In this document: piece by piece, positions 55,853 through 64,000 of the stretch
Numbering within the stretch: position 1 is the stretch's first letter
How the letters are laid out: every line of letters begins with the position of its first letter
Assembly: GCF_022410535.1 (NCBI RefSeq)
Contig: NZ_JAKNBL010000006.1
Location: 1-64,000, forward strand
DNA length: 64,000 nt
Direction: 5' to 3'
From: Pelotomaculum terephthalicicum JT
GTDB taxonomy: Bacteria > Bacillota > Desulfotomaculia > Desulfotomaculales > Pelotomaculaceae
The notes under the pieces: generated by a model
The model's input: the letters and a program-made list of their open reading frames with translations, nothing else
Databases searched by the model: none
Told to the model about the DNA's origin: nothing
Translations under genes and position numbers: made by a program

Positions 55853-56542
55853 TTGAAAGGCATTGTGCTTCTTTCCGGCGGTTTGGATTCGGCCGTGTCC
55901 CTCGCCTGCGCTTTGCGGGAATCTGATATTGTTTTATGTCTTACTTTTGATTACGGGCAGCGCGCCTCGCAGAATGAAATAAAGGCAGCCGCGTCCCTGG
56001 CGGGCCATTATCGTTTGCGTCATCAAGTTGTTGAAGTTCCTTTTTTGCGGGATATCACCGGTACGGCACTGGTAAAAAGCGATTTGGAACTGCCGGAACC
56101 GGAAATAACAGCTCTTGATGAAAAAACAGCGGCCGGCGCTTCCGCCGCCCAGGTATGGGTGCCAAACCGAAATGGTCTTTTTATCAACATTGCCGCCGCT
56201 TTTGCCGAATCCAACGACGCCCAACTGGTTGTAACCGGTTTTAACAGTGAAGAAGCGGCTACATTTCCTGACAACAGCGCCGGCTTTGTAAGAGCAATAA
56301 ACGACTCCCTGTATTATTCCACTCTTAACCATGTTGGAGTGGTCAGCTACACTCAAAGGCTTGACAAAGCAGATATCTTGAAACTCGGCATCAAAATGTC
56401 GGTTCCTTTTCAGCACATTTGGAGCTGTTATCGCGGGGGAGAAAAAATGTGCGGCCGTTGTGAAAGCTGCCTGCGCCTAAAACGAGCCGCCGACCTGGCC
56501 GCTTTTGATTTGAGCGGCATGAGTATATTGAGGGGGATCTGA
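55853..56542 (+). CDS. queC: 7-cyano-7-deazaguanine synthase
   Basis: A 229-residue ATP-dependent enzyme making preQ0 from carboxy-deazaguanine and ammonia. N-type PP-loop VLLSGGLDSAVSLA, VPNRNGLFINIAAAFAE, and four zinc cysteines in CYRGGEKMCGRCESCLR. I chose TTG 55853 (ten bases after GGGAGGAGG); TTG 55844, which overlaps the queD stop, is only one base from that site. Confidence 0.94.
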   Translation: MKGIVLLSGGLDSAVSLACALRESDIVLCLTFDYGQRASQNEIKAAASLAGHYRLRHQVVEVPFLRDITGTALVKSDLELPEPEITALDEKTAAGASAAQVWVPNRNGLFINIAAAFAESNDAQLVVTGFNSEEAATFPDNSAGFVRAINDSLYYSTLNHVGVVSYTQRLDKADILKLGIKMSVPFQHIWSCYRGGEKMCGRCESCLRLKRAADLAAFDLSGMSILRGI

Positions 56543-57105
56543 TGAAAGAACTTTTTATTAAGGAAACAATTACTTATGACGGCACGCAGCTGTCATCACA
56601 TTGGGCTTACCGCAATTTCGGCATGCAGGGGGACAGCGTCGTTTCGTTCAGGGGACCCTGCCGGGTTGAGTTGACAGAAATGGTCGACATTAAAGACGTT
56701 TTAAGCAATTCGCCCATATTTAGCAAGGACATGCTCCATTTTATCATTGAGCACTTTGATCTCGATTTGGAGAAGACGATAGTCAGGCAGCGGCTGCTGA
56801 TTGCTATCTTAAAAGACATCATTATTGAAAAATCAGGGGCTGCTCTGAGCCGTTCCGGAGATGACCTTTTTTTTCACGATCGTAAGCTGACCGTGTCGAT
56901 AGCCACTCTTACCCCTGTTTCGACCATGATTCACACAGGTGTTAACGTTACCGGCGAAGATGCGCCCGTACCGGCCATTGGACTGGCGGAAATTGGGCTA
57001 AAACCGGGAGAAATCGAGGCTGTCGGCAAGTCGCTGTGTAGTGAGTACATCAAAGAGTATCAGCAGATCAAAATGGCGCGCTGTAAAGTGCGGGGGGTAA
57101 AATAA
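56542..57105 (+). CDS. DUF366 family protein in the queuosine operon
   Basis: A 187-residue soluble protein matching DUF366: FIKETITYDGTQLSSHWAYRNFG, DSVVSFRGPCRVELTEMVDIKDV, DMLHFIIEHFD and ATLTPVSTMIHTGVNV. Its function is not established. It overlaps queC (TGATG) and lies one base before queE, so co-translation with preQ0 enzymes is likely. The window has no queF, tgt or queA, so a link to deazapurine handling is plausible but inferred. Confidence 0.75.
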   Translation: MKELFIKETITYDGTQLSSHWAYRNFGMQGDSVVSFRGPCRVELTEMVDIKDVLSNSPIFSKDMLHFIIEHFDLDLEKTIVRQRLLIAILKDIIIEKSGAALSRSGDDLFFHDRKLTVSIATLTPVSTMIHTGVNVTGEDAPVPAIGLAEIGLKPGEIEAVGKSLCSEYIKEYQQIKMARCKVRGVK

Positions 57106-57843
57106 ATGCCCTGTCAGGTCGCGGAGATTTTTTCCTCAGTGCAGGGTGAAGGACTGCTGGTCGGCTGCCGTCAGGTATTTATCAGACTGCTTGGCTGCAA
57201 TATTAATTGCTCATACTGTGACACGCCTGCCGGCGAGTCCGGTTTCTGCAGAATCGAGCAGCATCCCGGGCACAAGGATTTTAAACAGCTTCCCAATCCC
57301 TTGTCGGCTGCAGAAGTTGCCGCCGCGGCACACGCATACGATCTTTCTTTACACCACTCTGTCAGCCTTACCGGAGGAGAGCCGCTGTTATGGACATCAT
57401 TTATCAAGGAATTGGTTCCGCTGCTCCAGGGCACCAGGCACGGAATATATCTTGAGACTAACGGCACTTTACCTGAGAAACTTTCAGAGGTAATCGAGCT
57501 TATTGACATAGTCGGCATGGATATAAAACTGCCAAGCATTAGCGGTCAGCCTCCTTTTTGGGAAGAACATAGATTATTTTTAAAAGTAGCTGCCAAGAAG
57601 CAAGTTTTTGTTAAAGTGGTTGTCGGAGAAGATACCACTGGGGAAGAAATCGAGCAAGCCGCCGGTTTAATCAGCGATTTTGGCACAGGTTTGACCATGA
57701 TAATCCAGCCGGTCAGCCCGGCAGCTTGCGGAATAAAAAGTGTTTCACCCGGCCAGGCGCTGTATTTGCAGCAGCTTGCGCTTAAAAAACTGGCAAATGT
57801 GCTTATTATTCCTCAGACTCACAAGATAATGGGCCAGCTTTAG
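57106..57843 (+). CDS. queE: 7-carboxy-7-deazaguanine synthase
   Basis: A 245-residue radical SAM enzyme that rearranges carboxytetrahydropterin to the deazaguanine ring. Cluster motif CNINCSYC, preceded by [22 protein letters not shown] and followed by [20 protein letters not shown] and [11 protein letters not shown]. Length is normal for the longer Gram-positive type. GGGGGGT precedes the ATG. Confidence 0.93.
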   Translation: MPCQVAEIFSSVQGEGLLVGCRQVFIRLLGCNINCSYCDTPAGESGFCRIEQHPGHKDFKQLPNPLSAAEVAAAAHAYDLSLHHSVSLTGGEPLLWTSFIKELVPLLQGTRHGIYLETNGTLPEKLSEVIELIDIVGMDIKLPSISGQPPFWEEHRLFLKVAAKKQVFVKVVVGEDTTGEEIEQAAGLISDFGTGLTMIIQPVSPAACGIKSVSPGQALYLQQLALKKLANVLIIPQTHKIMGQL

Positions 57844-57874
57844 CTTGACTACAGGTGGCATTAGGAGGGAAATT

Positions 57875-58435
57875 GTGTACGATCGGCAAAAAATAGAAGC
57901 AGCGGTAAGGATGATTATTGAAGCTATCGGAGAAGATCCGGAAAGGGAAGGTTTAAGGGAAACGCCGGCAAGGGTCGCCCGTATGTATGAGGAAATATTT
58001 AGCGGACTCTGGGAGGAACCGGATGCCCATTTAGAGAAAAAATTCTCAGGAGATCATGAGGAGATGGTTATCGTAAAGGATATACCACTTTATTCGATGT
58101 GCGAGCACCACTTGCTGCCGTTTTACGGTAAAGCGCACGTAGCATATATTCCACGCAAGGGAAATGTGACCGGTTTATCAAAACTGGCCAGGCTGGTGGA
58201 AGGTTTCGCCAGGCGGCCCCAGCTCCAGGAAAGGCTCACTTCCCAAATTGCCGATTCGATCATGAAAAGGTTGAACGCCCAAGGCGCGCTTGTAGTTATC
58301 GAGGCTGAACATATGTGCATGACCTTTCGCGGTGTAAAAAAACCCGGATCAAAGACAGTCACTTCGGCGGTCAGGGGCATCTTTCAAAAGAGTGAAGCGA
58401 CCAGGGCGGAAGCGTTTTCTTTAGTTAAAGATTGA
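57875..58435 (+). CDS. folE: GTP cyclohydrolase I
   Basis: A 186-residue enzyme giving dihydroneopterin triphosphate from GTP, the entry to both folate and queuosine. Zinc ligands in [10 protein letters not shown] and the CMTFRG Cys, with [19 protein letters not shown] and [28 protein letters not shown] 57875 follows GGAGGG by five bases and gives standard length; TTG 57845 is upstream. In this operon it presumably supplies QueD. Confidence 0.94.
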   Translation: MYDRQKIEAAVRMIIEAIGEDPEREGLRETPARVARMYEEIFSGLWEEPDAHLEKKFSGDHEEMVIVKDIPLYSMCEHHLLPFYGKAHVAYIPRKGNVTGLSKLARLVEGFARRPQLQERLTSQIADSIMKRLNAQGALVVIEAEHMCMTFRGVKKPGSKTVTSAVRGIFQKSEATRAEAFSLVKD

Positions 58436-58493
58436 AGCACGTCACAGAAATACTTTTATAATCTTTTAAGAAGTTGATATCAGGAGGAGTAAA

Positions 58494-58682
58494 TTGGATA
58501 ATAATGAAACCACCAACACTGGGAAACTGGAGCTAATCGCCGCCAAATCATTTAAAGCCAATGACGAAATGTACAAGATCATTGATTTTCTGAACAAGAC
58601 ATTAAAAGGCAAGAGTATTATTTTGGGCCTGACCAAGGATGTCGCCAAGGATTCCATGAAAATATCAATTTATGAGACTTGA
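58494..58682 (+). CDS. DUF4264 (YpmA-like) small protein
   Basis: A 62-residue protein: KLELIAAKSFKANDEMYKIIDFLNKTLKGKSIILGL and a C-terminal MKISIYET match the YpmA/DUF4264 family of spore-forming Bacillota, whose role is unknown. TTG start after AGGAGGAG. It ends just before surE with overlapping context, probably one transcript. Confidence 0.78.
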   Translation: MDNNETTNTGKLELIAAKSFKANDEMYKIIDFLNKTLKGKSIILGLTKDVAKDSMKISIYET

Positions 58683-58696
58683 AGACGGAGACATTT

Positions 58697-59458
58697 ATGA
58701 GAATATTAATTAGTAATGATGACGGTATCAATGCGGAGGGAATTATACAACTCAGAAAGTCTCTGGAGGATCAAGCGGAAGTCTTCGTAGTCGCCCCGGA
58801 CCGGGAGAGAAGCGCCACCGGTCATAAAATTACCATGCATAGGCCGCTAAGGGTGAAAGAACAGTCATATCCGGGTACAAATTCAAAAGGTTGGGCGGTT
58901 GACGGCACTCCTTCAGACTGTGTCAAACTCGGTTTGGAAGCGTTGCTGCCGGTCCCTCCGGACTTGGTTGTCGCGGGCATTAACCTGGGTCCGAATCTTG
59001 GTACTGATGTCTTATATTCCGGCACGGTTTCCGCTGCAATCGAGGGGATCATCAATGATGTTCCCGCTATCGCTATATCGCTGGCCAGCTATGAGTTTCA
59101 GGACTTCACGTATTCAGGCAAGTTTATAAAAAAACTTGTGACAAAGTGTGGTAAAGAACTGCACGGAGGCATCCTTTTAAATATCAACATACCACCCGGG
59201 GTGCCACGCGGTATAAGAATAACCAAGTTGGGAAACAGGCGCTATACGAATGTTTTTTATAAGAGAACCGACCCGAGGGGGGGAACTTACTTCTGGATGG
59301 CAGGGGAGCCCTTTGACGTTGACGGGAACGACCCTGACACTGACGTATGGGCGGTAAATGAAGGTTTTATATCGATTACGCCGGTTCATTACGACCTGAC
59401 CAATTACACGGTATTGGATGATGTGAAAAATTTAGTTAAGGAATTCAACACGTTCTAA
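58697..59458 (+). CDS. surE: 5'-nucleotidase SurE
   Basis: A 253-residue metal-dependent nucleoside monophosphatase. Metal site ILISNDDGINAEGI, APDRERSATGHKIT, and AVDGTPSDCVKLGL, GINLGPNLGTDVLYSGTVSAAIEG. ATG 58697 is behind GGAG; a start at 58679 would add six residues. The 3' end overlaps the spoVB-like gene by four bases, convergent. Confidence 0.94.
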   Translation: MRILISNDDGINAEGIIQLRKSLEDQAEVFVVAPDRERSATGHKITMHRPLRVKEQSYPGTNSKGWAVDGTPSDCVKLGLEALLPVPPDLVVAGINLGPNLGTDVLYSGTVSAAIEGIINDVPAIAISLASYEFQDFTYSGKFIKKLVTKCGKELHGGILLNINIPPGVPRGIRITKLGNRRYTNVFYKRTDPRGGTYFWMAGEPFDVDGNDPDTDVWAVNEGFISITPVHYDLTNYTVLDDVKNLVKEFNTF

Positions 59459-61020
59459 TTTCGGTTTTTTAAATTTATTATCGATTTTAGCCTTCTCAAA
59501 TCGTTGGTACTAATACCTTCATTTAATATCAATATCAGGATATAAATAACCAGGCCGCTAATTACAGCTCCAAAAGTTACCAATAATAAAGATTCTGTGT
59601 AGACATGCAGGTAACTTTGGGAGAGCAAAATCACGAAGCCCATTCCCACCCCTGCCAGCAACGGTTTAAAGAGTAATTTGCACAATTCTATTTTTAGGCC
59701 GGTAAACCTGCGCACGTCAATCAGATTAAGCAAAGACATAATTATGAAATAAATAACAAAAGCCGCAGATGTGCCTTGCACGCCTAATTGTGGCATTCCT
59801 GTAAGGTAGTATATGCCGGCAATTTTAAAAAAAGAGGCGATTACCAGGTTTCTAAACGGCCGGGAAGCTTTGCCGAGCCCTTGTAGAATACCGGTGGTAG
59901 TTTGCACGAGGTACAGGAAAGGTCCCCCCAGAGCAATTACGCTAAGACTTGCTCCCGCTTTTGGATAGCCGAAAATCAATCCGCACAATTCTTCTGAAAG
60001 CATCATATAGACAACGGTGCTAGGTATCCCGGCTATTAAGGTAATTCTAACGGCGTCTGCGCAGCGAGTTTTGACAAGTTTTATATTATTTACCGCCAGC
60101 GCGCCTGATATTGCCGGGAGCAGGGCGGTGGCAAGTGAAATAGTAATAATCGCCGGGGCAAACAGCAAGCTTTGGGATATGCCCACAAATTGACCATAAT
60201 CAGCAGTAGCTTCAGATAATTCCATGCCGTTTGCTAAAAGACGCTGGGGAATTAAAACAGCATCTATCCATAAAAGAGTGGTAGACACAATACGAGTCAA
60301 TGAAACTGGAAAAGCCAGATTAATAACCCTGACAGCAATTGAACGAAGCGATTCAAAATGCTCTGCCTTCAGGCCGGATGGTACATAAGGACGATTTCGC
60401 GCATAAATCAGCAGAATGGATACAAATCCGGCTAATTCTCCTGTCACTACCCCTAGTGAAGCCCCGGCCGCCGCATATTCAATACCTTTCGGCAGCAGTA
60501 TGCAGGCAAATATCAGACCGGAAACGCACCTGATCAATTGTTCCAGAGATTGGGTTAAAGCTGTCGGCTTCATTTGCTGAAGTCCCTGAAAAAAACCACG
60601 GAAGGCAGAGCAAAGAGATACTATTATAATACCGGGAATGAGAAATAAAAAGCTGTAATATACTTTGGGATTGACAAAAACATATTTTAGCAGCAAGGGT
60701 GCTCCGAGGCAACACGATACGGTGACAATAGCGCTGCTTGCCATAAGGGTTAACAAGCAAAATCTAAAAATGCGGTATGCCCCGGTTAAATTGCCGCGGG
60801 CCACCTCTTCCGAAACCAATTTGGCTATAGCTACCGGAATACCTGCCGTGGCCATTACCACTACCAAAACATATGCAGGATAAATCATGTTAAACAGGCC
60901 AATACCCTCAGGCTGGACCAGGCGAATCATAAAAACTTCGTATATGAAGCCCATTATTCTGTTGAATAGACCGCTTAACAATAGGACCAACGCCCCGTTG
61001 ATTAATGATTGGCCAGCCAT
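59455..61020 (-). CDS. spoVB: SpoVB-like MOP/MATE flippase
   Basis: A 521-residue membrane protein with about 14 helices, of the polysaccharide-transporter (MOP) superfamily. QSLINGALVLLLSGLFNRIMGFIYEVFMIRLVQPEGIGLFNMIYP is typical of SpoVB, as are GFFQGLQQMKPTALTQSLEQLIR and TGILQGLGKASRPFRNLVIASF. SpoVB is needed for spore cortex, presumably as a lipid-linked precursor flippase; paralogues (YkvU, YtgP) are possible. AGGTAA precedes the ATG. Confidence 0.85.
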   Translation of the reverse strand: MAGQSLINGALVLLLSGLFNRIMGFIYEVFMIRLVQPEGIGLFNMIYPAYVLVVVMATAGIPVAIAKLVSEEVARGNLTGAYRIFRFCLLTLMASSAIVTVSCCLGAPLLLKYVFVNPKVYYSFLFLIPGIIIVSLCSAFRGFFQGLQQMKPTALTQSLEQLIRCVSGLIFACILLPKGIEYAAAGASLGVVTGELAGFVSILLIYARNRPYVPSGLKAEHFESLRSIAVRVINLAFPVSLTRIVSTTLLWIDAVLIPQRLLANGMELSEATADYGQFVGISQSLLFAPAIITISLATALLPAISGALAVNNIKLVKTRCADAVRITLIAGIPSTVVYMMLSEELCGLIFGYPKAGASLSVIALGGPFLYLVQTTTGILQGLGKASRPFRNLVIASFFKIAGIYYLTGMPQLGVQGTSAAFVIYFIIMSLLNLIDVRRFTGLKIELCKLLFKPLLAGVGMGFVILLSQSYLHVYTESLLLVTFGAVISGLVIYILILILNEGISTNDLRRLKSIINLKNRN

Positions 61021-61349
61021 ATTTTACCTGCCCTTAAGGTAATTTATAGTAATATAATGTTAATATCTATGCATCCTTCTTTTTCCTATGAGGTAAAATT
61101 TATAGCACACATCTTTTCACCTAAAAAAAGTCCAGGTTATTTTATAAATAACAAGGAATTTGCCCACCTGCTGTAGAATAACACTTAATATTTGTGCCAT
61201 TTATTTGTACCATTGGCCTGGGGTACCGTAATAATTGCTCCTGAGGGGGGGTTCTTTTTGTTTTCATCCAGAAAATCCCTGCTTGGGCTCTAAGTGGTAT
61301 AGAAATAATGCTTTAAGGAAACCATTATTTACAAAAGGGGGAACACGAT
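61021..61349. other. Divergent intergenic region, spoVB / EF-G paralogue
   Basis: No gene is seen in these 329 bases. A weak + strand promoter candidate is TTGTAC (61205-61210), 18-base spacer, TAATAA (61229-61234). The inverted repeat GTACC/GGTAC (61207-61211, 61222-61226) overlaps it and could be an operator. The ribosome binding site AAAGGGGGAA for the EF-G paralogue is at ~61335. Confidence 0.35.
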
Positions 61350-63365
61350 TTGAAGAATTATCAAACCAGTCAGATACGCAACGTGGGTGTGGTTGCGCAT
61401 GGCGGAGCCGGGAAAACATCTCTCGTTGAAGCCATGCTTTATAATACTGGGATTCTTTCCCGGTTGGGCAGGGTAGAAGACGGCACCACGACTGCCGACT
61501 ATCATCCGGAAGAAGTTGCCAAACAAATAACCATACATACCAGCCTTGTTCCTTGCGAGTGGAACGGCGTGAAAATTAACTTGCTGGACACACCCGGTTT
61601 TTCTGATTTTATCGGTGAAGTAAAGGGAGCGTTGAGAGTTGCCGACTGCGCCATGTTTGTCATATCCGCCGTGGACGGCGTGGAAGTGCAGCATGAAGTA
61701 ATTTGGGATATTGCCGAAAAATATAACCTGCCGAAAATAATTTTTGTAAATAAAATGGACCGGGAAAATGCCAGTTTTAACAAAGTCATAGATGAGCTAA
61801 AAACTAAATTCAAGGGTAATTTTGCGCCGCTCCAGATCCCCAACGGTTCATTTGATACCTTTACCGGTGTGGTTGACATCATTGACAATAAAGCATATAC
61901 CGGTGACGGCAAGGGCAAAGAAGCGCCGGTACCGGGAGAGCTTGCCGGTGAAATCGGCCAGTTTCATGAATTGCTTGTTGAAGCTGCGGCTGAGGGAGAC
62001 GACGACCTGACCATGAAATATTTGGAGGGAGAGGAACTCTCTCTGGATGAAATAAAGGATGGTTTAAAGAAAAGTATCGCGCAGGCAAAGGTTGTTCCGG
62101 TAATGGCCGGTTCAGCAACAAAGAACATCGGCGTGGTTCAGTTGATGGATGTCATTGTAGACTACCTGCCGGCTCCCAAGGAAGACAACGGTCCTATGTC
62201 GGCCCTGATATTTAAGACAATAGCGGACCCCTACGTCGGCAAGATGAATTTCCTTCGCGTTTTCAGCGGTATTTTTAAGAGTGACACGGTTGTATATAAC
62301 AGCAAGAAAGAAAAGACTGAAAAAATCGGCAATGTTCTTTATGTCAGAGGTAAGAATACAACCCAAACCGATGTGGTTCCCACCGGTGATTTGGCTGTTG
62401 TTGTGAAATTGCAGGATACCGCTACAGGCGACACTTTATGTGATAAGGACAAACCGGTTGTCCTGGAAGGGATTGATTTCCCGGTACCAACACTGTCTGT
62501 GGCAATCGCTCCCAAGAGTAAAAACGATGAAGACAAACTAGGTGACGCGCTTAACAAACTGCTGGAAGAAGACCCGACTATGAAGGTTGAGAAAAATACC
62601 GAAACAAAACAGACTCTTATTACAGGTATGGGCGAGTTGCACATAAATATTATGATTGAACGGCTGAAACGCAAGTTTGGCGTTGATGTAGTTACGAATG
62701 ATGCCAAAGTACCATATCGTGAGACCATCAGGGCAAAAGTTGAAGTGGAAGGAAAACATAAAAAACAATCAGGTGGCCGCGGCCAGTACGGTCACGTGTG
62801 GATACGATTTGAGCCAAATCCTGAGGAGGATTTTGTTTTTGAAGAGGATGTTTTCGGTGGTTCTGTTCCCAGAAACTATTTCCCCGCCGTTGAAAAAGGT
62901 CTCCGGGAAGCAATGACGGAAGGAGTGCTGGCCGGTTATCCAACAACAGGAGTGAAGGCCACCCTTTATGATGGTTCTTACCATACGGTTGATTCTTCGG
63001 AACTGGCTTTTAAAATCGCCGCTTCACTTGCGTTTAAAAAAGGAGCCATGCAGGCTAAACCTGTTCTCCTGGAGCCGATGATGGATGTTGAAGTTTTAGT
63101 GCCCGACAACTTTATGGGTGACATAATCAGTGATTTCAATACAAAACGCGGCCGGGTATTGGGCACCGAACCCCAGGAGAAACAAACCTTGATAAAAGCA
63201 CATGTTCCGCTATCTGAGATGTACCGTTACGCCATTGATCTTAAGTCAATGACCCAGGGACGCGGTTCTTTTACGATGGAATTTACCGGCTACGAAGAAG
63301 TGCCGGGACGCTTGGCGGAAGATATTATTAAAAAGGCTAAAGCAGCTCAAGAAGCTGACAAGTAA
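61350..63365 (+). CDS. EF-G paralogue (EF-G2-type translational GTPase)
   Basis: A 671-residue five-domain EF-G homologue. The GTPase motifs deviate from canonical EF-G: the P-loop reads AHGGAGKTSL instead of AHIDAGKTT, and switch II reads DTPGFSDF instead of DTPGHVDF, replacing the catalytic His by Phe; NKMDRE and GSA(T)KN are kept. Domain III-V blocks GMGELHINIMIERL, VPYRETI, SGGRGQYGHVWI and FTMEFTGYEEVPGRLAEDII are intact. Such His-less forms occur in the EF-G-2 class, whose role is poorly defined. It is unlikely to be the main elongation factor, since ribosomal protein and tuf genes are absent around it. Start TTG behind AAAGGGGGAA. Confidence 0.88.
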   Translation: MKNYQTSQIRNVGVVAHGGAGKTSLVEAMLYNTGILSRLGRVEDGTTTADYHPEEVAKQITIHTSLVPCEWNGVKINLLDTPGFSDFIGEVKGALRVADCAMFVISAVDGVEVQHEVIWDIAEKYNLPKIIFVNKMDRENASFNKVIDELKTKFKGNFAPLQIPNGSFDTFTGVVDIIDNKAYTGDGKGKEAPVPGELAGEIGQFHELLVEAAAEGDDDLTMKYLEGEELSLDEIKDGLKKSIAQAKVVPVMAGSATKNIGVVQLMDVIVDYLPAPKEDNGPMSALIFKTIADPYVGKMNFLRVFSGIFKSDTVVYNSKKEKTEKIGNVLYVRGKNTTQTDVVPTGDLAVVVKLQDTATGDTLCDKDKPVVLEGIDFPVPTLSVAIAPKSKNDEDKLGDALNKLLEEDPTMKVEKNTETKQTLITGMGELHINIMIERLKRKFGVDVVTNDAKVPYRETIRAKVEVEGKHKKQSGGRGQYGHVWIRFEPNPEEDFVFEEDVFGGSVPRNYFPAVEKGLREAMTEGVLAGYPTTGVKATLYDGSYHTVDSSELAFKIAASLAFKKGAMQAKPVLLEPMMDVEVLVPDNFMGDIISDFNTKRGRVLGTEPQEKQTLIKAHVPLSEMYRYAIDLKSMTQGRGSFTMEFTGYEEVPGRLAEDIIKKAKAAQEADK

Positions 63366-63413
63366 TAAAGCATTATATTTGCCTGTGTTTACTACTACCG
63401 CAGGGGTGAAGAT

Positions 63414-63441
63414 AAAGGAGAGCGCAAGCTCTCCTTCTTTA
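63414..63441 (+). terminator. Intrinsic terminator
   Basis: AAGGAGAGC (63415-63423), tetraloop GCAA, GCTCTCCTT (63428-63436), then CTTTAT. It closes the EF-G paralogue transcript. Confidence 0.8.
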
Positions 63442-63473
63442 TAAACAGAAAACAGTTGATACATGAGGAGGGA

Positions 63474-63926
63474 ATGGTTCTGGACTTGAAGGAATTGGCC
63501 GCGCAGTTTATATCAAGCCATGGTTATACCGGATTATACCTGTATTTCGTATTGGACACCCTGGGGGTGCTGCTTCCTTCCAAGTCAATCCTCACCTTAA
63601 TAGGTTTTTTCGTGGAAAGGGGCATATTAAGCTTTGTGCCAGTAGTGATTACGGCTGTTCTGGGAAGCCTGACCGGCGTGTCCGTGAGCTATTTTATCGG
63701 GAGGAAAATAGGAAACCCCTTTTTTGAAAAGTATGGCCGCTTTATTAGTGTAACGCCGGAGAAGCTTTTAAAGGCAGAGGCATGGGCGGGAAGATACGGG
63801 GCGCCGGCCATCGTCCTGGCCTATTTTGTGCCAGGGTTAAGGCACATAACGCCTTACCTGTCTGGAATCACCAGGTTGCCTTATTGGAAGGTAATGTTTT
63901 TTTCAGCTGCCGGAGCATTACTGTAG
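63474..63926 (+). pseudogene. DedA-family membrane protein interrupted by an amber codon
   Basis: 150 residues of a DedA/SNARE-associated protein: TGLYLYFVLDTLGVLLPSKSILTLIGFF, LGSLTGVSVSYFIGRKIGNPFFEKYG, and the conserved VPGLRHITPYLSGITRLPYWKVMFFSAAGALL. The frame then meets TAG (63924-63926). The same frame continues for 21 codons (VTVFINLGLFLGDIWDRNAGN) to TAA at 63990-63992, and matches the usual family continuation, where this position is normally Trp. One base change TGG to TAG, a sequencing error or readthrough all fit. The start is unclear: GGAGGG is only one base before ATG 63474. The family takes part in membrane lipid (undecaprenyl or phosphatidylethanolamine) flipping. Confidence 0.7.
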
Positions 63927-64000
63927 GTGACTGTTTTTATTAACCTGGGGCTTTTTCTCGGTGATATCTGGGATAGGAACGCCGGCAATTAACGTGATTG

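Noticed and set aside
61235-61429. Small + strand frame before the EF-G paralogue
   Set aside because: It runs into the EF-G coding sequence in another frame, and the clear AAAGGGGGAA site serves the EF-G start.

Overview
The window reads as a chromosome segment of an anaerobic, endospore-forming Bacillota, most like the Desulfotomaculum/Pelotomaculum group (Peptococcaceae sensu lato). This placement is inference from gene content: spoVT and spoVB homologues, remA-gmk-rpoZ-coaBC order, PyrR-type attenuators, a Firmicutes-type LexA box, an SLH surface protein, a selenocysteine tRNA, frequent TTG/GTG starts behind strong GGAGG ribosome binding sites, and heme synthesis by the siroheme (Ahb) route rather than through protoporphyrin. 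No decisive taxonomic marker such as rRNA is present.

Layout. 0-9.9 kb is accessory in character: a mini tail-collar protein, a discoidin/cadherin-like protein, a transposase remnant, a 1461-residue SLH surface protein, a SpoVT-type regulator, a toxin-like protein with an LQRTIGNKAV motif, and small membrane proteins. tRNA-Sec with its own promoter lies at 10.0 kb. From 10.3 to 21.5 kb runs a heme operon on the + strand: polyprenyl diphosphate synthase, precorrin-2 dehydrogenase, hemA, hemC, cobA-hemD fusion, ahbC, hemB, ahbD, ahbA, ahbB, hemL. With the glutamate-tRNA route it covers nearly all steps to heme via siroheme; the only gap is a dedicated sirohydrochlorin ferrochelatase. A LexA-controlled Y-family polymerase follows on the - strand.

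23.1-32.3 kb (- strand) is the pyrimidine operon pyrR-pyrB-pyrC-carA-carB-pyrK-pyrD, with two PyrR attenuators (before pyrR and before pyrB). pyrF and pyrE sit apart on the + strand at 34.5-36 kb, so all de novo UMP steps are present. Between them is a FapA-family protein; after them come rqcH (-) and a P-type ATPase homologue whose catalytic residues are nearly all replaced.

40.7-53.7 kb (+) is mostly housekeeping: dapF, an AT-rich orphan membrane gene, an aspartate-type aminotransferase, yicC-remA-gmk-rpoZ-coaBC, a LytS/LytTR pair, and acpS-nnr-ald-alr. At 53.8 kb a good promoter drives an unrecognised structured RNA. 55.4-58.4 kb is a queuosine precursor operon (queD-queC-DUF366-queE-folE), followed by a DUF4264 protein, surE, spoVB (convergent), an EF-G paralogue with altered GTPase motifs, and a DedA gene interrupted by an amber codon at the right edge.

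Two families of palindromic intergenic repeat are visible: a GGAGTCA-based family with three copies (15.8, 35.3, 53.7 kb), one of which forms the end of the cobA-hemD coding sequence, and one GGGGACGGTT element at 17.1 kb. No CRISPR array, rRNA or intact insertion sequence was seen.
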